A stretch of 16,097 nt of DNA, taken from positions 1 to 16,097 of the forward strand of contig UQSV01000040.1 in NCBI GenBank assembly GCA_900543875.1. Direction: 5' to 3'. How positions within the stretch are numbered: position 1 is the first letter of the stretch; each line of letters starts with the position of its first letter. Below the pieces are notes generated by a model. That model saw only the letters and a program-made list of their open reading frames with translations, was not told the origin of the DNA and did no database searches. Both the position numbers and the translations under genes were made by a program. The stretch comes from an uncultured Coriobacteriaceae bacterium. GTDB lineage: Bacteria; Actinomycetota; Coriobacteriia; Coriobacteriales; Atopobiaceae. Shown one piece after another: positions 1-6,721 of the stretch.

Positions 1-73
1 TTTGAAGAGCCCTGCTGACCTGATCCAGCCCTTCGGAAAAGGTTTTGGCGTCAATCGTCGCTTTCTTTCGCAT
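1..73 (-). CDS. 5' end of a gene running off the left edge, possibly a DNA polymerase III beta-clamp-like protein
   Basis: An ATG at 73-71 opens a frame of 24 codons that continues past the window edge and begins MRKKATIDAKTFSEG. A GGAGG ribosome-binding site lies about 10 nt upstream. The pattern of a short basic start, then TIDAKTF and an amphipathic helix resembles the first strand and helix of bacterial sliding clamps (DnaN), including the divergent copies carried on some mobile elements. This is recognition from very few residues and could be wrong. That a real translated gene starts here is better supported than its function. It reads in the same direction as the broken PBP2 frame, whose stop is 93 bp upstream. 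Confidence 0.35.
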   Translation of the reverse strand, partial: MRKKATIDAKTFSEGLDQVSRALQ

Positions 74-250
74 AGAATTGAAACCTCCAGTCATTTCATA
101 ATATTTGCCCCGGTGCGCCAGCTAGGACATACAAAATCCAAGCTGTATTCTCCGAGGCTTGATGCTTTAGAACATATCCCAGGGAGGAAGCTCCTCCGAC
201 AGGATGCTGAATGTGCTCCAGCGTCCGCAGTGCGGACAACATACTTCGCC
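1..250. mobile_element. Foreign block at the left edge, possible end of an integrated element or an assembly join
   Basis: This stretch differs from the rest of the window. It is visibly AT-richer, has looser gene spacing, and holds pieces of two minus-strand genes unrelated to the mre cluster: a zinc-knuckle C-terminus and the start of another gene. It replaces the expected rest of the PBP2 gene, which loses family similarity near position 250. I see no transposase, integrase, clear terminal inverted repeat or attachment core here, and the other end of any element lies outside the window. An integrative element of Firmicutes type, a chromosomal rearrangement and a metagenomic assembly chimera all fit. 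The exact border is uncertain by about 10 bp. Confidence 0.4.
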
Positions 251-937
251 CTTCTGCGCCCCGTCGATCTGCTCCTGGGTCACGGTGCCGGTGTAGCCAA
301 GCACCTGGCAGGCGACCTCACCCTGTGGGTAGGAGCGCTGCGTGCGCGTCTCGACCGTGACGTCAGGGAAGACGTCGACGTGCTCCTGGATGAAGGCGAC
401 CTGCGAGCGCGAGGCGTCGACGGCGATCGTGCGTGCGCTCTGGGCGCTCTGGGTCGAGTCGGTGGCGCGGCGCTTGGCGGCGACGGTGGGCATGCCGAGG
501 AGGTTTGCCAGGAGGTTGAGCTCGATGGAGTCGTCGGCGATGTCGCTCTTGGCGCACACCGTGAGGCTGGGGCGGTTCGCGACGAGCTCGACGCCATTGC
601 GGTCGAGGATGCGGCCACGCGGCGCCGGCGTGGTCACCGTGCGCGTGCGGTTCGTCTCGGCCTGGGCCGAGTAGTCGTCGCCCGAAACGATCTGCATCGA
701 CCAGAGGCGCGCGAGCAGGGCCGCGATGACGCCTCCAGAGAACACACCCAGGCCGATGAAGCGGCTCTGGAAGGTCTTCTCGGGAGAGGTGTCGTTGCCA
801 CCGGCCGCGCGCGGGGCCTGGCCGCCAATGTCGAAGCGCAGGCCATCGGAGCCCCTGCTCGCGAGCAGGACGGCCGCGACGGCCACCGCGGCGATGACCA
901 CGATGACACCTATGAGCAGAATGGTTCCCGAGCTCAT
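167..937 (-). CDS. mrdA: Penicillin-binding protein 2 (MrdA), N-terminal part only, fused in frame to a foreign zinc-knuckle tail
   Basis: This would be the transpeptidase that cross-links peptidoglycan during elongation, working with MreBCD and RodA at the outer membrane face. Of the 256 residues, about 1-229 look like PBP2: a membrane segment at 4-27, a second hydrophobic segment at 61-80, the dimerisation-domain motif RGRILDRNG at 107-115, and the GYTGTVTQEQ block at 214-223. Family members run to about 600 residues or more, so the whole catalytic domain, with its SxxK, SxN and KTG motifs, is absent. From about residue 230 the sequence changes to a Cys-rich tail (CCPHCGRW, ending PPWDMF) not seen in PBPs, then TAA. 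It starts with ATG 3 bp after the mreD stop. As it stands it cannot be an active transpeptidase, so it is a truncated gene or an artefact of the left-edge junction. Confidence 0.8.
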   Translation of the reverse strand: MSSGTILLIGVIVVIAAVAVAAVLLASRGSDGLRFDIGGQAPRAAGGNDTSPEKTFQSRFIGLGVFSGGVIAALLARLWSMQIVSGDDYSAQAETNRTRTVTTPAPRGRILDRNGVELVANRPSLTVCAKSDIADDSIELNLLANLLGMPTVAAKRRATDSTQSAQSARTIAVDASRSQVAFIQEHVDVFPDVTVETRTQRSYPQGEVACQVLGYTGTVTQEQIDGAQKGEVCCPHCGRWSTFSILSEELPPWDMF

Positions 938-940
938 GCG

Positions 941-1492
941 CTACAGGCCCTTCATGGACAGGCCGCCCGAAGAGTGGCGGCCGCCAAAGGTTCCGCCCGT
1001 GCCGCCGGCGCGCGACAGCGCGAAGGCGACGACGGCCATGCTGAGGCAGTCGAGAAGGGCACCGGGCAGGGCGCGCAGGAAGACGACGTCGACGAAGGAC
1101 GACGCCTGGCCAAAGACGAGCAGCACGAGGGCGTAGCCAACCTCGACGATGAGCGCGACGGGCACGAAGAGCACGACTCCAGCGGTGGGGTCGTCCGCAA
1201 TGCGGCTGTGGCCGCCCACGGCGAGGGCGTAGCACATGACGGTGAGCAAAAGCGCCATGAGGCCGATGGGTCCGGAGCCCGCGAGGTCATAGAACAGGCC
1301 GCACGCAAAGCCGATGGCCGGCGCCTTGGACTCCTCGCCACCAAGGGTGAGCGCCACGGCGAGGACAAGCGCAAGGTTCGCGCGACCGCCCAGGATGCCC
1401 ACGTAGGGGGCGATGGAGAGCTGGAGCAGGCAGAGCACGACCGCAAGGATAATCGCGACGCGACGAAACTTGCCGGTGTCGTTGACGATCAT
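941..1492 (-). CDS. mreD: Rod shape-determining membrane protein MreD
   Basis: MreD is the small integral membrane subunit of the elongation machinery, linking MreB and MreC to PBP2 and RodA. The product is 183 residues, close to the usual 160-180. It has five or six hydrophobic segments, the first at about 12-33, and a conserved-style GFxxGLxYDL stretch near 61-70. A Gly/Ser-rich cytoplasmic tail follows the last helix. Sequence conservation in MreD is low, so position is the strongest argument: it lies between mreC (9 bp upstream) and mrdA (3 bp downstream). An AGGGGGT ribosome-binding site precedes the ATG. It is almost certainly co-transcribed with mreB and mreC. Confidence 0.88.
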   Translation of the reverse strand: MIVNDTGKFRRVAIILAVVLCLLQLSIAPYVGILGGRANLALVLAVALTLGGEESKAPAIGFACGLFYDLAGSGPIGLMALLLTVMCYALAVGGHSRIADDPTAGVVLFVPVALIVEVGYALVLLVFGQASSFVDVVFLRALPGALLDCLSMAVVAFALSRAGGTGGTFGGRHSSGGLSMKGL

Positions 1493-1501
1493 GGCTACCC
1501 C

Positions 1502-2500
1502 CTACTCCGAGCTCGAGGAATCGGTCTGGTCAGAAGAGTCGCTCGCGGCGGCGTCAGTCGTGGCGGCCGCGGTGGTGGCGCTCGTCGAGGTGGTGCGGTC
1601 TTGGGCGTTCGCGGCCGTGGCGTCGTCTGCCGTGGCCTGTTGGTCGCCCGAGAGCGAGGTGATGACGAGGACCTCCTCGAGCGAGCCCACCGAGGCGAGT
1701 GGCTCGACCGTGATGTCGTAGTAGAGCGAGCCCGAGGACTTCGTGACGTTCGACACGGTTCCCACGGGAAGGCCCTTGGGGTAAACGCCGCCCAGGCCGC
1801 TCGTGACGACGGAGTCGCCCGTGCTCACCTGCTGGTCGGTGCGGATGAGGTTGAGGTGGAGGGTGCCGTCGGCCGAGCCCTGGAGCTGGCCCTGGGCGCC
1901 GCTCGACTGGACCTTGGCCGAGACGCCGGAGGACTCGTCGGTGATGAGGCGCACCGTGGCCGTGGTGGGACCGCACTCGCTCACCTGGCCCACGACGCCG
2001 GTCGAGGTCATGACGGGCATGCCGGTCTGGATGCCCGACGTCGTGCCCTTGTCGATCGTGATCGTGGAGCTCCAAGAGTCGGTCGAGCGGGCGATGACGC
2101 GGGCGGCCGTCGAGTCGAGGTTGTACTGGTTGCGCAGCTGGAGCAGGTCGGTCAGGGTGTTGGCCTCGTCCTCGTACTCGGTGAGGCGCGCCACCTGGGC
2201 CTTGAGGTCGTCGTTCTCGGCCTTGAGGTCGGAGAGCGTCTGCGAGTCTGCTGTGAGGTTGCCCACGACGTTGGAGATACCCGAGATGGGCGACGCCACG
2301 ACCGAGCCCACGACGCGCGCCGGCGTGGCGACCGTCTGGAAGACGCCGCGCACGCCGTGCAGAAGGCCTGAGTCGCCCTCGCGAACGCCCAGCACGAACA
2401 GGGCGAGCGAGATGACGCTGAGCACTATGAGCGAACGCGGGACCCCGTTGGAGGACCCGCGCCCCATGGACGATTTGGGTGCCGAGAAACGCTGAGCCAT
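1502..2500 (-). CDS. mreC: Rod shape-determining protein MreC
   Basis: MreC is a bitopic membrane protein whose outer domain forms filaments and activates PBP2/RodA. The 332-residue product has a short basic cytoplasmic N-terminus, one membrane helix at about 24-38, a predicted coiled coil at 83-126 (heptad-like, rich in Leu, Glu and Asp), and the two-barrel MreC domain at about 127-282. The domain includes the family-like stretches DKGTTSGIQTGMPV and VVTSGLGGVYPKGLPVG. Residues 284-332 are an extra low-complexity tail of Ser, Thr, Ala and Asp. An in-frame ATG exists at 2578, but that start would overlap the mreB end and add a low-quality Arg/Pro-rich leader. The start at 2500, 10 bp after the mreB stop, is preferred although its ribosome-binding site is weak. 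Confidence 0.93.
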   Translation of the reverse strand: MAQRFSAPKSSMGRGSSNGVPRSLIVLSVISLALFVLGVREGDSGLLHGVRGVFQTVATPARVVGSVVASPISGISNVVGNLTADSQTLSDLKAENDDLKAQVARLTEYEDEANTLTDLLQLRNQYNLDSTAARVIARSTDSWSSTITIDKGTTSGIQTGMPVMTSTGVVGQVSECGPTTATVRLITDESSGVSAKVQSSGAQGQLQGSADGTLHLNLIRTDQQVSTGDSVVTSGLGGVYPKGLPVGTVSNVTKSSGSLYYDITVEPLASVGSLEEVLVITSLSGDQQATADDATAANAQDRTTSTSATTAAATTDAAASDSSDQTDSSSSE

Positions 2501-2510
2501 AGGCAGGAAC

Positions 2511-3554
2511 CTACTTGCCCGAGCTCTGCACGAAGCCGCCGGACAGGGCGTTGGCCTCGAGCACCTTGGCGCAGCCAAGCACGACGTTCTCGAGCGCGGT
2601 TGGGCTCACGTTGACCGGGACGCCCGTCTCCTCGCGGAGACGCTGGTCGAGACCGCGCAGGAGGCCGCCGCCACCGGTGAGCATGATGCCGTAGTACATC
2701 AGGTCGCTCGCGAGGTCGGGCGGGGTGACGTCGAGGGCGTCCTTGACGGCCTTGGTGACCTGGTCGAGCGGCGAGTTGAGCGCGCGACGAATCTCCTCGG
2801 ACTCGATGCGGACCGTCTTGGGCAGGCCGCTCATGACGTCGCGGCCGTTGACCTCGACGTCGAGTTCCTCCTTGAGCGGGGCCGCGGAGCCCACTTTGAT
2901 CTTGATGTCCTCAGCGGTGCGCTCGCCAATCGAGAGGTTGTAGGCGTCGCGGACGTGCTCAAGGATGACCTGGTCGAACTCGTCGCCCGCCGTGCGGATC
3001 GACTGAGAGACGACGATGCCGCCCATGGCGATGACGGCGACCTCAGTCGTGCCGCCACCGATGTCGACGACCATGGTGCCCGTCGGGTCCTCGATGGGCA
3101 GGTTGGAGCCGATGGCAGCCGCCATGGGCTCCTCGATGAGGAACGCCTGGCGGGCGCCGGCCTGGACGGTCGCCTCGAAGACAGCGCGCTTCTCGACCGA
3201 CGTGACGCCGGAGGGCACGCACACGACGACGCGCGGGCGGGGGCTCCAGGGATAGCGGCGTTTGGAGGCCTTCTCGATGAAGTAGCGCAGCATGACCTCG
3301 GTGACGTCAAAGTCCGAGATGACGCCGTCCTTCAGCGGGCGGATGGCCTTGATGGAGCCGGGCGTGCGGCCAACCATGCGCTTGGCGTCGGCGCCAACGG
3401 CCAGCACGCGCTCCTCGCTCTGGTCGATGGCCACGACGGACGGCTCGTTGATGACGATGCCCTCGCCGCGGACGGACACGAGCGTGTTCGCGGTTCCGAG
3501 GTCGATGGCAAGATCGCCACCGTACTCGCCCAGTATGGAGTCAAGGAATGACAT
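2511..3554 (-). CDS. mreB: Rod shape-determining protein MreB, bacterial actin
   Basis: MreB is the actin-like ATPase that forms membrane-associated filaments and orients cell-wall elongation. The 347-residue length is standard. Nucleotide-binding signatures are complete: phosphate-1 loop IDLGTANT at 17-24, phosphate-2 loop VVDIGGGTTE at 162-171, and adenosine motif LTGGGGLLRGL at 292-302. The short hydrophobic N-terminus (MSFLDSILG) suits membrane attachment. It begins the mreB-mreC-mreD-mrdA run and sits 41 bp after the stop of the TPR membrane protein gene. No promoter is obvious in that gap, so readthrough from the cyclophilin unit is likely. Identity is secure; the paralogue Mbl is possible, but linkage to mreC and mreD favours MreB. 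Confidence 0.97.
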   Translation of the reverse strand: MSFLDSILGEYGGDLAIDLGTANTLVSVRGEGIVINEPSVVAIDQSEERVLAVGADAKRMVGRTPGSIKAIRPLKDGVISDFDVTEVMLRYFIEKASKRRYPWSPRPRVVVCVPSGVTSVEKRAVFEATVQAGARQAFLIEEPMAAAIGSNLPIEDPTGTMVVDIGGGTTEVAVIAMGGIVVSQSIRTAGDEFDQVILEHVRDAYNLSIGERTAEDIKIKVGSAAPLKEELDVEVNGRDVMSGLPKTVRIESEEIRRALNSPLDQVTKAVKDALDVTPPDLASDLMYYGIMLTGGGGLLRGLDQRLREETGVPVNVSPTALENVVLGCAKVLEANALSGGFVQSSGK

Positions 3555-3595
3555 AGCATCCGTTCTTTCGGGGTTCGTGCGCTGCGGCCTACGTG

Positions 3596-5038
3596 CTAGT
3601 TGGCCTCGGTGGAAGCGTCGGCGGTGGCGGCCTCCGTGTCGGGCGACGCGGTGGCCGCGGCATCGGTCTGGTCGGTCGTGGAGTTCGAGAGCGTGCCGGT
3701 CGTCGTGGAGCTCGAGGCGCCCTGGGAGGCAAACGAGAGCTCGACGCCGGAGACCTTCCAGCCAAGTCCGCTGCGGACGAGCGTGACCTGGTAGGACTGC
3801 GAGCCGCCGGAGGGCAGGCTGGCCGTCACGAGGGCGGTGGAGCTGCCGGTGGAGCGGTCGACGCCCGAGACGGTCGACGTGGCGCCCGCGGGAAGCAGGG
3901 CCGAGATCTCGGAGCTCTGCTCGGAGGAGACGGAGTCAGCGAGGTAGGGCGCGATGTCGTTGCCCTGGGAGGCCGCGGAGAACATGTCTGAGACGACGGC
4001 CTCCTGCGTGGGCCAGCCGTAGCCGCGCCAGAACGCGAAGCCGCCGGCACCGGCGAGGACGATCAGGATGATGAGGATCGTGAGGAACACCTTGAGGCCG
4101 CGGTGGCTGTGCTTGCGGCGCGCCTGGCGCTTGTCCTTGTCGGCGGCCATGAGGTCCTCCTCCGTGACGGAGAAGAAGCCCGTGTCCTCGGGGCTCGGGA
4201 TGAACTCGCCAGAGCGGCCCATGGGGTCGAGCGGGTCGTACGAGGCCGTGGTGGGGCCAAAGCCGTCGTTGGCGGCAAGGGAGTTCGCGCCGTAACCGGC
4301 GGCGTCGAGCAGCTGGTCGGTCTCGGAGGGGCCATTGCCCTGGCGGGCGGCGAGGCCCCTCTGGGCGGCCGTGTAGGCAACCTGCTGGTCGGCGGTGAGC
4401 TGGTAGGAGGGATCGGCGGCGGCCTTGTTGAAGGAGTCGACGGCCTCGGTCAGGCGGTTGGAGGCCATGTAGGCGCGGCCGAGCTCGGCGTAGATGGCGC
4501 CCTGGCCACCCTCGATGGAGAAGTCGAGGGCCGTGCGGTAGGCCTCGACGGCGTCGTCGGGACGACCGAGCGTCATGAAGCATCCGCCGAGGTTGAGCAG
4601 GACACCCGACGGGTCGGGGTTGCTCTCGTCGATGGCAGCGTTGCGCCAGGCGGTTCCGGCCTCGAGGGCCTGCCCGCGGCTCTCGTAGAGCTTGCCCAGG
4701 GCAACGTGGGCCTTGTAGGGCGTGGGATAGGTGGGGTCGGCGACGGCGGCCTGGAAGCAGGCCTCGGCAGCGTCAGCCTGACCGGCGGCCACGAGGGCAC
4801 GGCCGCGGTTGCAGTTGAGGGCGCCCACGTGACCGTAGGAGGCGTCGGAGAGGGCCTCGCCATAGGCGGCCGCGGCCTCGGCGAACATGCCGAGCTTCAT
4901 GAGGGCGTTGCCGCGCAGGTGGTCGGCCTCGCCACAGGACTCGCCGGCAGCCTTGGCGCCGTTGAGCGCGGACACCGCGCCCGCCCAGTCGCCACGCTGG
5001 TAGGCGGCCTTGCCCATATCGAATGCCTGAGTGTTCAA
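3596..5038 (-). CDS. TPR-repeat protein with one membrane segment and an extracytoplasmic C-terminal domain, function unknown
   Basis: The start is a TTG at 5038-5036 with a GGGGAGG ribosome-binding site 5 nt upstream; the next in-frame ATG has none. The 480-residue product has tandem TPR-like helical repeats at about 8-235, with G/A pattern residues such as GKAAYQRGDWAGAV and LGRPDDAVEAYRTAL. A linker and a basic patch (KDKRQARRKH) at 301-310 follow, then a membrane helix at about 317-337. An outer domain at about 340-440 could be an NTF2-like or DUF4878-like fold. Residues 441-480 are a Ser/Thr/Ala/Asp-rich tail. The basic patch predicts that the TPR part is cytoplasmic. It lies between cyclophilin (13 bp) and mreB (41 bp), so it may scaffold wall or division proteins, but this is inference. 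No characterised homologue is recognised. Confidence 0.8.
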   Translation of the reverse strand: MNTQAFDMGKAAYQRGDWAGAVSALNGAKAAGESCGEADHLRGNALMKLGMFAEAAAAYGEALSDASYGHVGALNCNRGRALVAAGQADAAEACFQAAVADPTYPTPYKAHVALGKLYESRGQALEAGTAWRNAAIDESNPDPSGVLLNLGGCFMTLGRPDDAVEAYRTALDFSIEGGQGAIYAELGRAYMASNRLTEAVDSFNKAAADPSYQLTADQQVAYTAAQRGLAARQGNGPSETDQLLDAAGYGANSLAANDGFGPTTASYDPLDPMGRSGEFIPSPEDTGFFSVTEEDLMAADKDKRQARRKHSHRGLKVFLTILIILIVLAGAGGFAFWRGYGWPTQEAVVSDMFSAASQGNDIAPYLADSVSSEQSSEISALLPAGATSTVSGVDRSTGSSTALVTASLPSGGSQSYQVTLVRSGLGWKVSGVELSFASQGASSSTTTGTLSNSTTDQTDAAATASPDTEAATADASTEAN

Positions 5039-5051
5039 GATGGCCTCCCCT

Positions 5052-5600
5052 TTAGAGAGCTTCGTGCTCGATGCAGATGGACTCGATGACGTCGCCCGCG
5101 CGTAGGGTGCCAATGACGTCGAGGCCCTCGATCGTGTTTCCAAAGACGGTATACCCGTCATCGAGCATGTGCTGCGGGCCAAGGCAGAAGTAGAACTGCG
5201 AACCGGCAGAGTCAGGGTGCTGCGAGCGAGCCATGGCCAGGGCGCCGTCGACGTGGCTGTTGCGCGGGTTCGTGTCGTACTCGTGCTTGATGCGGTAACC
5301 GGGGCCACCCGTGCCGGGCATGCCGTCGCGGCCGGCGCGGCCGCTCGCGACCTCGGCGCTCGTCATGTCGCGCGTGTTGGGGCAGCCGCCCTGGATGACG
5401 AAGCCCGGGACGTAGCGGTGGAACTTGAGGTCGTCATAGAAGCCGCTGCACGCGAGCTCGCAGAAGTTGGCGACGTGAATGGGAGCGCCCTCGCCGTCGA
5501 GGCGGACGCGGATGGTGCCCTTCGACGTCGTGACGACGGCGACCTCGTCTCCCTTGACGGAGTACTCGGGGGTGTAGAGGGGATCGGGAATGCCGAACAT
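5052..5600 (-). CDS. Cyclophilin-type peptidyl-prolyl cis-trans isomerase
   Basis: The product catalyses cis-trans isomerisation of X-Pro bonds and so assists protein folding. At 182 residues it is a single cyclophilin domain without signal peptide or membrane segment, so probably cytoplasmic. Family motifs are clear: FHRYVPGFVIQGG at 60-72 with catalytic Arg62 and Gln70, GTGGPGYRIKHE near 97-107, and SQFYF at 134-138. The block around 83-96 is the small-insert form common in Gram-positive bacteria. A longer frame opens upstream, but the ATG at 5600 has a GGAGG 4 nt before it and gives the family-like start. It appears to be the first gene of the unit continuing into the TPR protein and mreB. 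A PpiA or PpiB label cannot be decided. Confidence 0.92.
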   Translation of the reverse strand: MFGIPDPLYTPEYSVKGDEVAVVTTSKGTIRVRLDGEGAPIHVANFCELACSGFYDDLKFHRYVPGFVIQGGCPNTRDMTSAEVASGRAGRDGMPGTGGPGYRIKHEYDTNPRNSHVDGALAMARSQHPDSAGSQFYFCLGPQHMLDDGYTVFGNTIEGLDVIGTLRAGDVIESICIEHEAL

Positions 5601-5662
5601 GAGACCTCCAGGCATGAAGGCGCGCCACAAGGGCACGCGAGATGTGGCGTACTAACTGGTTA

Positions 5663-5671
5663 ATTCTAGCA
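5663..5671 (-). promoter_or_regulatory. Extended -10 promoter candidate for the cyclophilin-TPR-mre unit
   Basis: Read on the minus strand, the intergenic gap contains TGCTAGAAT, an extended -10 (TGn directly before TAGAAT). It lies about 60 nt upstream of the cyclophilin start. The -35 region is poor. This is the only AT-rich island in the gap and the natural place for the operon to start after the end of the zinc-ribbon gene. Confidence 0.4.
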
Positions 5672-5699
5672 GCACGAGCACGCTTTCACACATTCGGCA

Positions 5700-5715
5700 C
5701 GCGCGGCGCCGCGCG
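5700..5715. terminator. Perfect 16-bp GC palindrome, possible weak terminator after the zinc-ribbon gene
   Basis: CGCGCGGCGCCGCGCG is its own reverse complement and starts 13 bp beyond the zinc-ribbon stop. Flanking bases (GGCA and GGC) could lengthen the stem imperfectly. No T-run follows on the minus strand, so it is not a canonical intrinsic terminator. A GC-only hairpin terminator, a protein-binding site or chance in GC-rich DNA are all possible. Confidence 0.25.
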
Positions 5716-5728
5716 CCATGGCACGCGG

Positions 5729-6721
5729 CTAGCGCTGCTCGGGCTTCCAGGCGTCGTAGTTCTTCTTGAAGAGGTTGACGTAGGCCTCGGAGCCGTCGGA
5801 GGCGCGGTTGCCGACCATGGGCTTCATGATCTTGTCCTTGTCGGCGGTGGGGTTGTCGCTCTCGGCCGAGAGCTTCCAGGCTTCGTAGATGGCGTCGACG
5901 CGGTTGCGCAGCCAGCTCGCGAGGGTCGAGACGTTGGCCTTCTGGTCGGCATAGGTGCCGGTCGTCTGCGTGTCGATGCCCGCGATGGTGGTGGCCTCGT
6001 TGCTCACGTCGAGCTGGAGCTGCAGCGCGTCCTGCTCGCCTTGGGAGCGCTCGTCGGCCGTGCCGGAGGTACCCTTCTCGTCCAGGCGCTGCTCGAGCTC
6101 GTCGGCGCGAGCCGAGAGGTCTGCCAGGGCTTCGTAAGACGAGGTGAGCGACTGGAAGGTCGCCTCGTCCGCGGACAGCACGCTCGTGGCGGAGGCGGTG
6201 CCGCGGTCCTGCCCGGCGAGGCGCTCGACCGTGCCGGGGAAGCCCGCCTGCGAGGTGTCGGCGGGAGTGGTCGCGCGCGTGTCGGTGAGGTTGGGGTCCC
6301 AGGGATGCGCGATGGCCAGCGCCGCTCCGCCCACGACGAGCAGGCTCGCGATGGCAGCCAGGGCGAACACCTTGGTGTGGGGCAGGCGCTCGCGCCCGTA
6401 GGCACTCTCGGAGTGGGGATTGGGCTCGCTGGGGATGGCGCTCTCGATGCGCGGCAGCGTCGAGGTGCGCTCGCGCTCGGCGCGCAGCTCTTCGGAGCGT
6501 CGGCGCTCGAGTTCGTCGGCCACGCGCGTGGCTCCCGTCGTATCGACGGGCATGCCGCACGAGGGGCAGACCTGCTGCCCCGCTGGCACGAGGGCCCCGC
6601 AGGAGGGACACCATGAGCCGGTGAGCTTGGGCATCACGCGCGTGGCCGCGAGGTTCGCGTGGCACGCGGGGCAGATATCTTGGCCGTCGGCGATTTCAGA
6701 GCCGCAGGCAGGGCACTTCAC
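5729..6721 (-). CDS. Double zinc-ribbon membrane protein, function unknown
   Basis: The 330-residue product starts with two CxxC...CxxC zinc ribbons: Cys3, 6, 17, 20 and Cys38, 41, 52, 55. A charged Arg/Glu-rich linker at 66-90 follows, then a membrane helix at about 118-138. The outer part, about 190 residues, is helical and partly coiled-coil-like (about 182-245), with a C-terminal block rich in Trp, Lys and Asn. Topology is likely ribbons inside, helical domain outside. The start is GTG, overlapping the aconitase stop by 4 bp (GTGA), with GGAGG 7 nt upstream, so translation is probably coupled. The architecture recalls other Gram-positive zinc-ribbon plus transmembrane proteins of unknown role. 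Sensing, scaffolding or envelope stability are possible; nothing in the sequence decides. Confidence 0.8.
   Translation of the reverse strand: MKCPACGSEIADGQDICPACHANLAATRVMPKLTGSWCPSCGALVPAGQQVCPSCGMPVDTTGATRVADELERRRSEELRAERERTSTLPRIESAIPSEPNPHSESAYGRERLPHTKVFALAAIASLLVVGGAALAIAHPWDPNLTDTRATTPADTSQAGFPGTVERLAGQDRGTASATSVLSADEATFQSLTSSYEALADLSARADELEQRLDEKGTSGTADERSQGEQDALQLQLDVSNEATTIAGIDTQTTGTYADQKANVSTLASWLRNRVDAIYEAWKLSAESDNPTADKDKIMKPMVGNRASDGSEAYVNLFKKNYDAWKPEQR

Noticed and set aside
2..2371. A 789-codon open frame on the plus strand opposite mrdA, mreD and mreC
   Set aside because: It is the antisense shadow of three well-supported genes in GC-rich DNA. Its product is Arg/Gly/Asp/His-rich without domain character and has no ribosome-binding site.
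5039..5308. A 90-codon N-terminal extension of the TPR protein
   Set aside because: It overlaps the cyclophilin gene and reads as Ser/Thr/Arg shadow sequence; the TTG at 5038 has an excellent ribosome-binding site.
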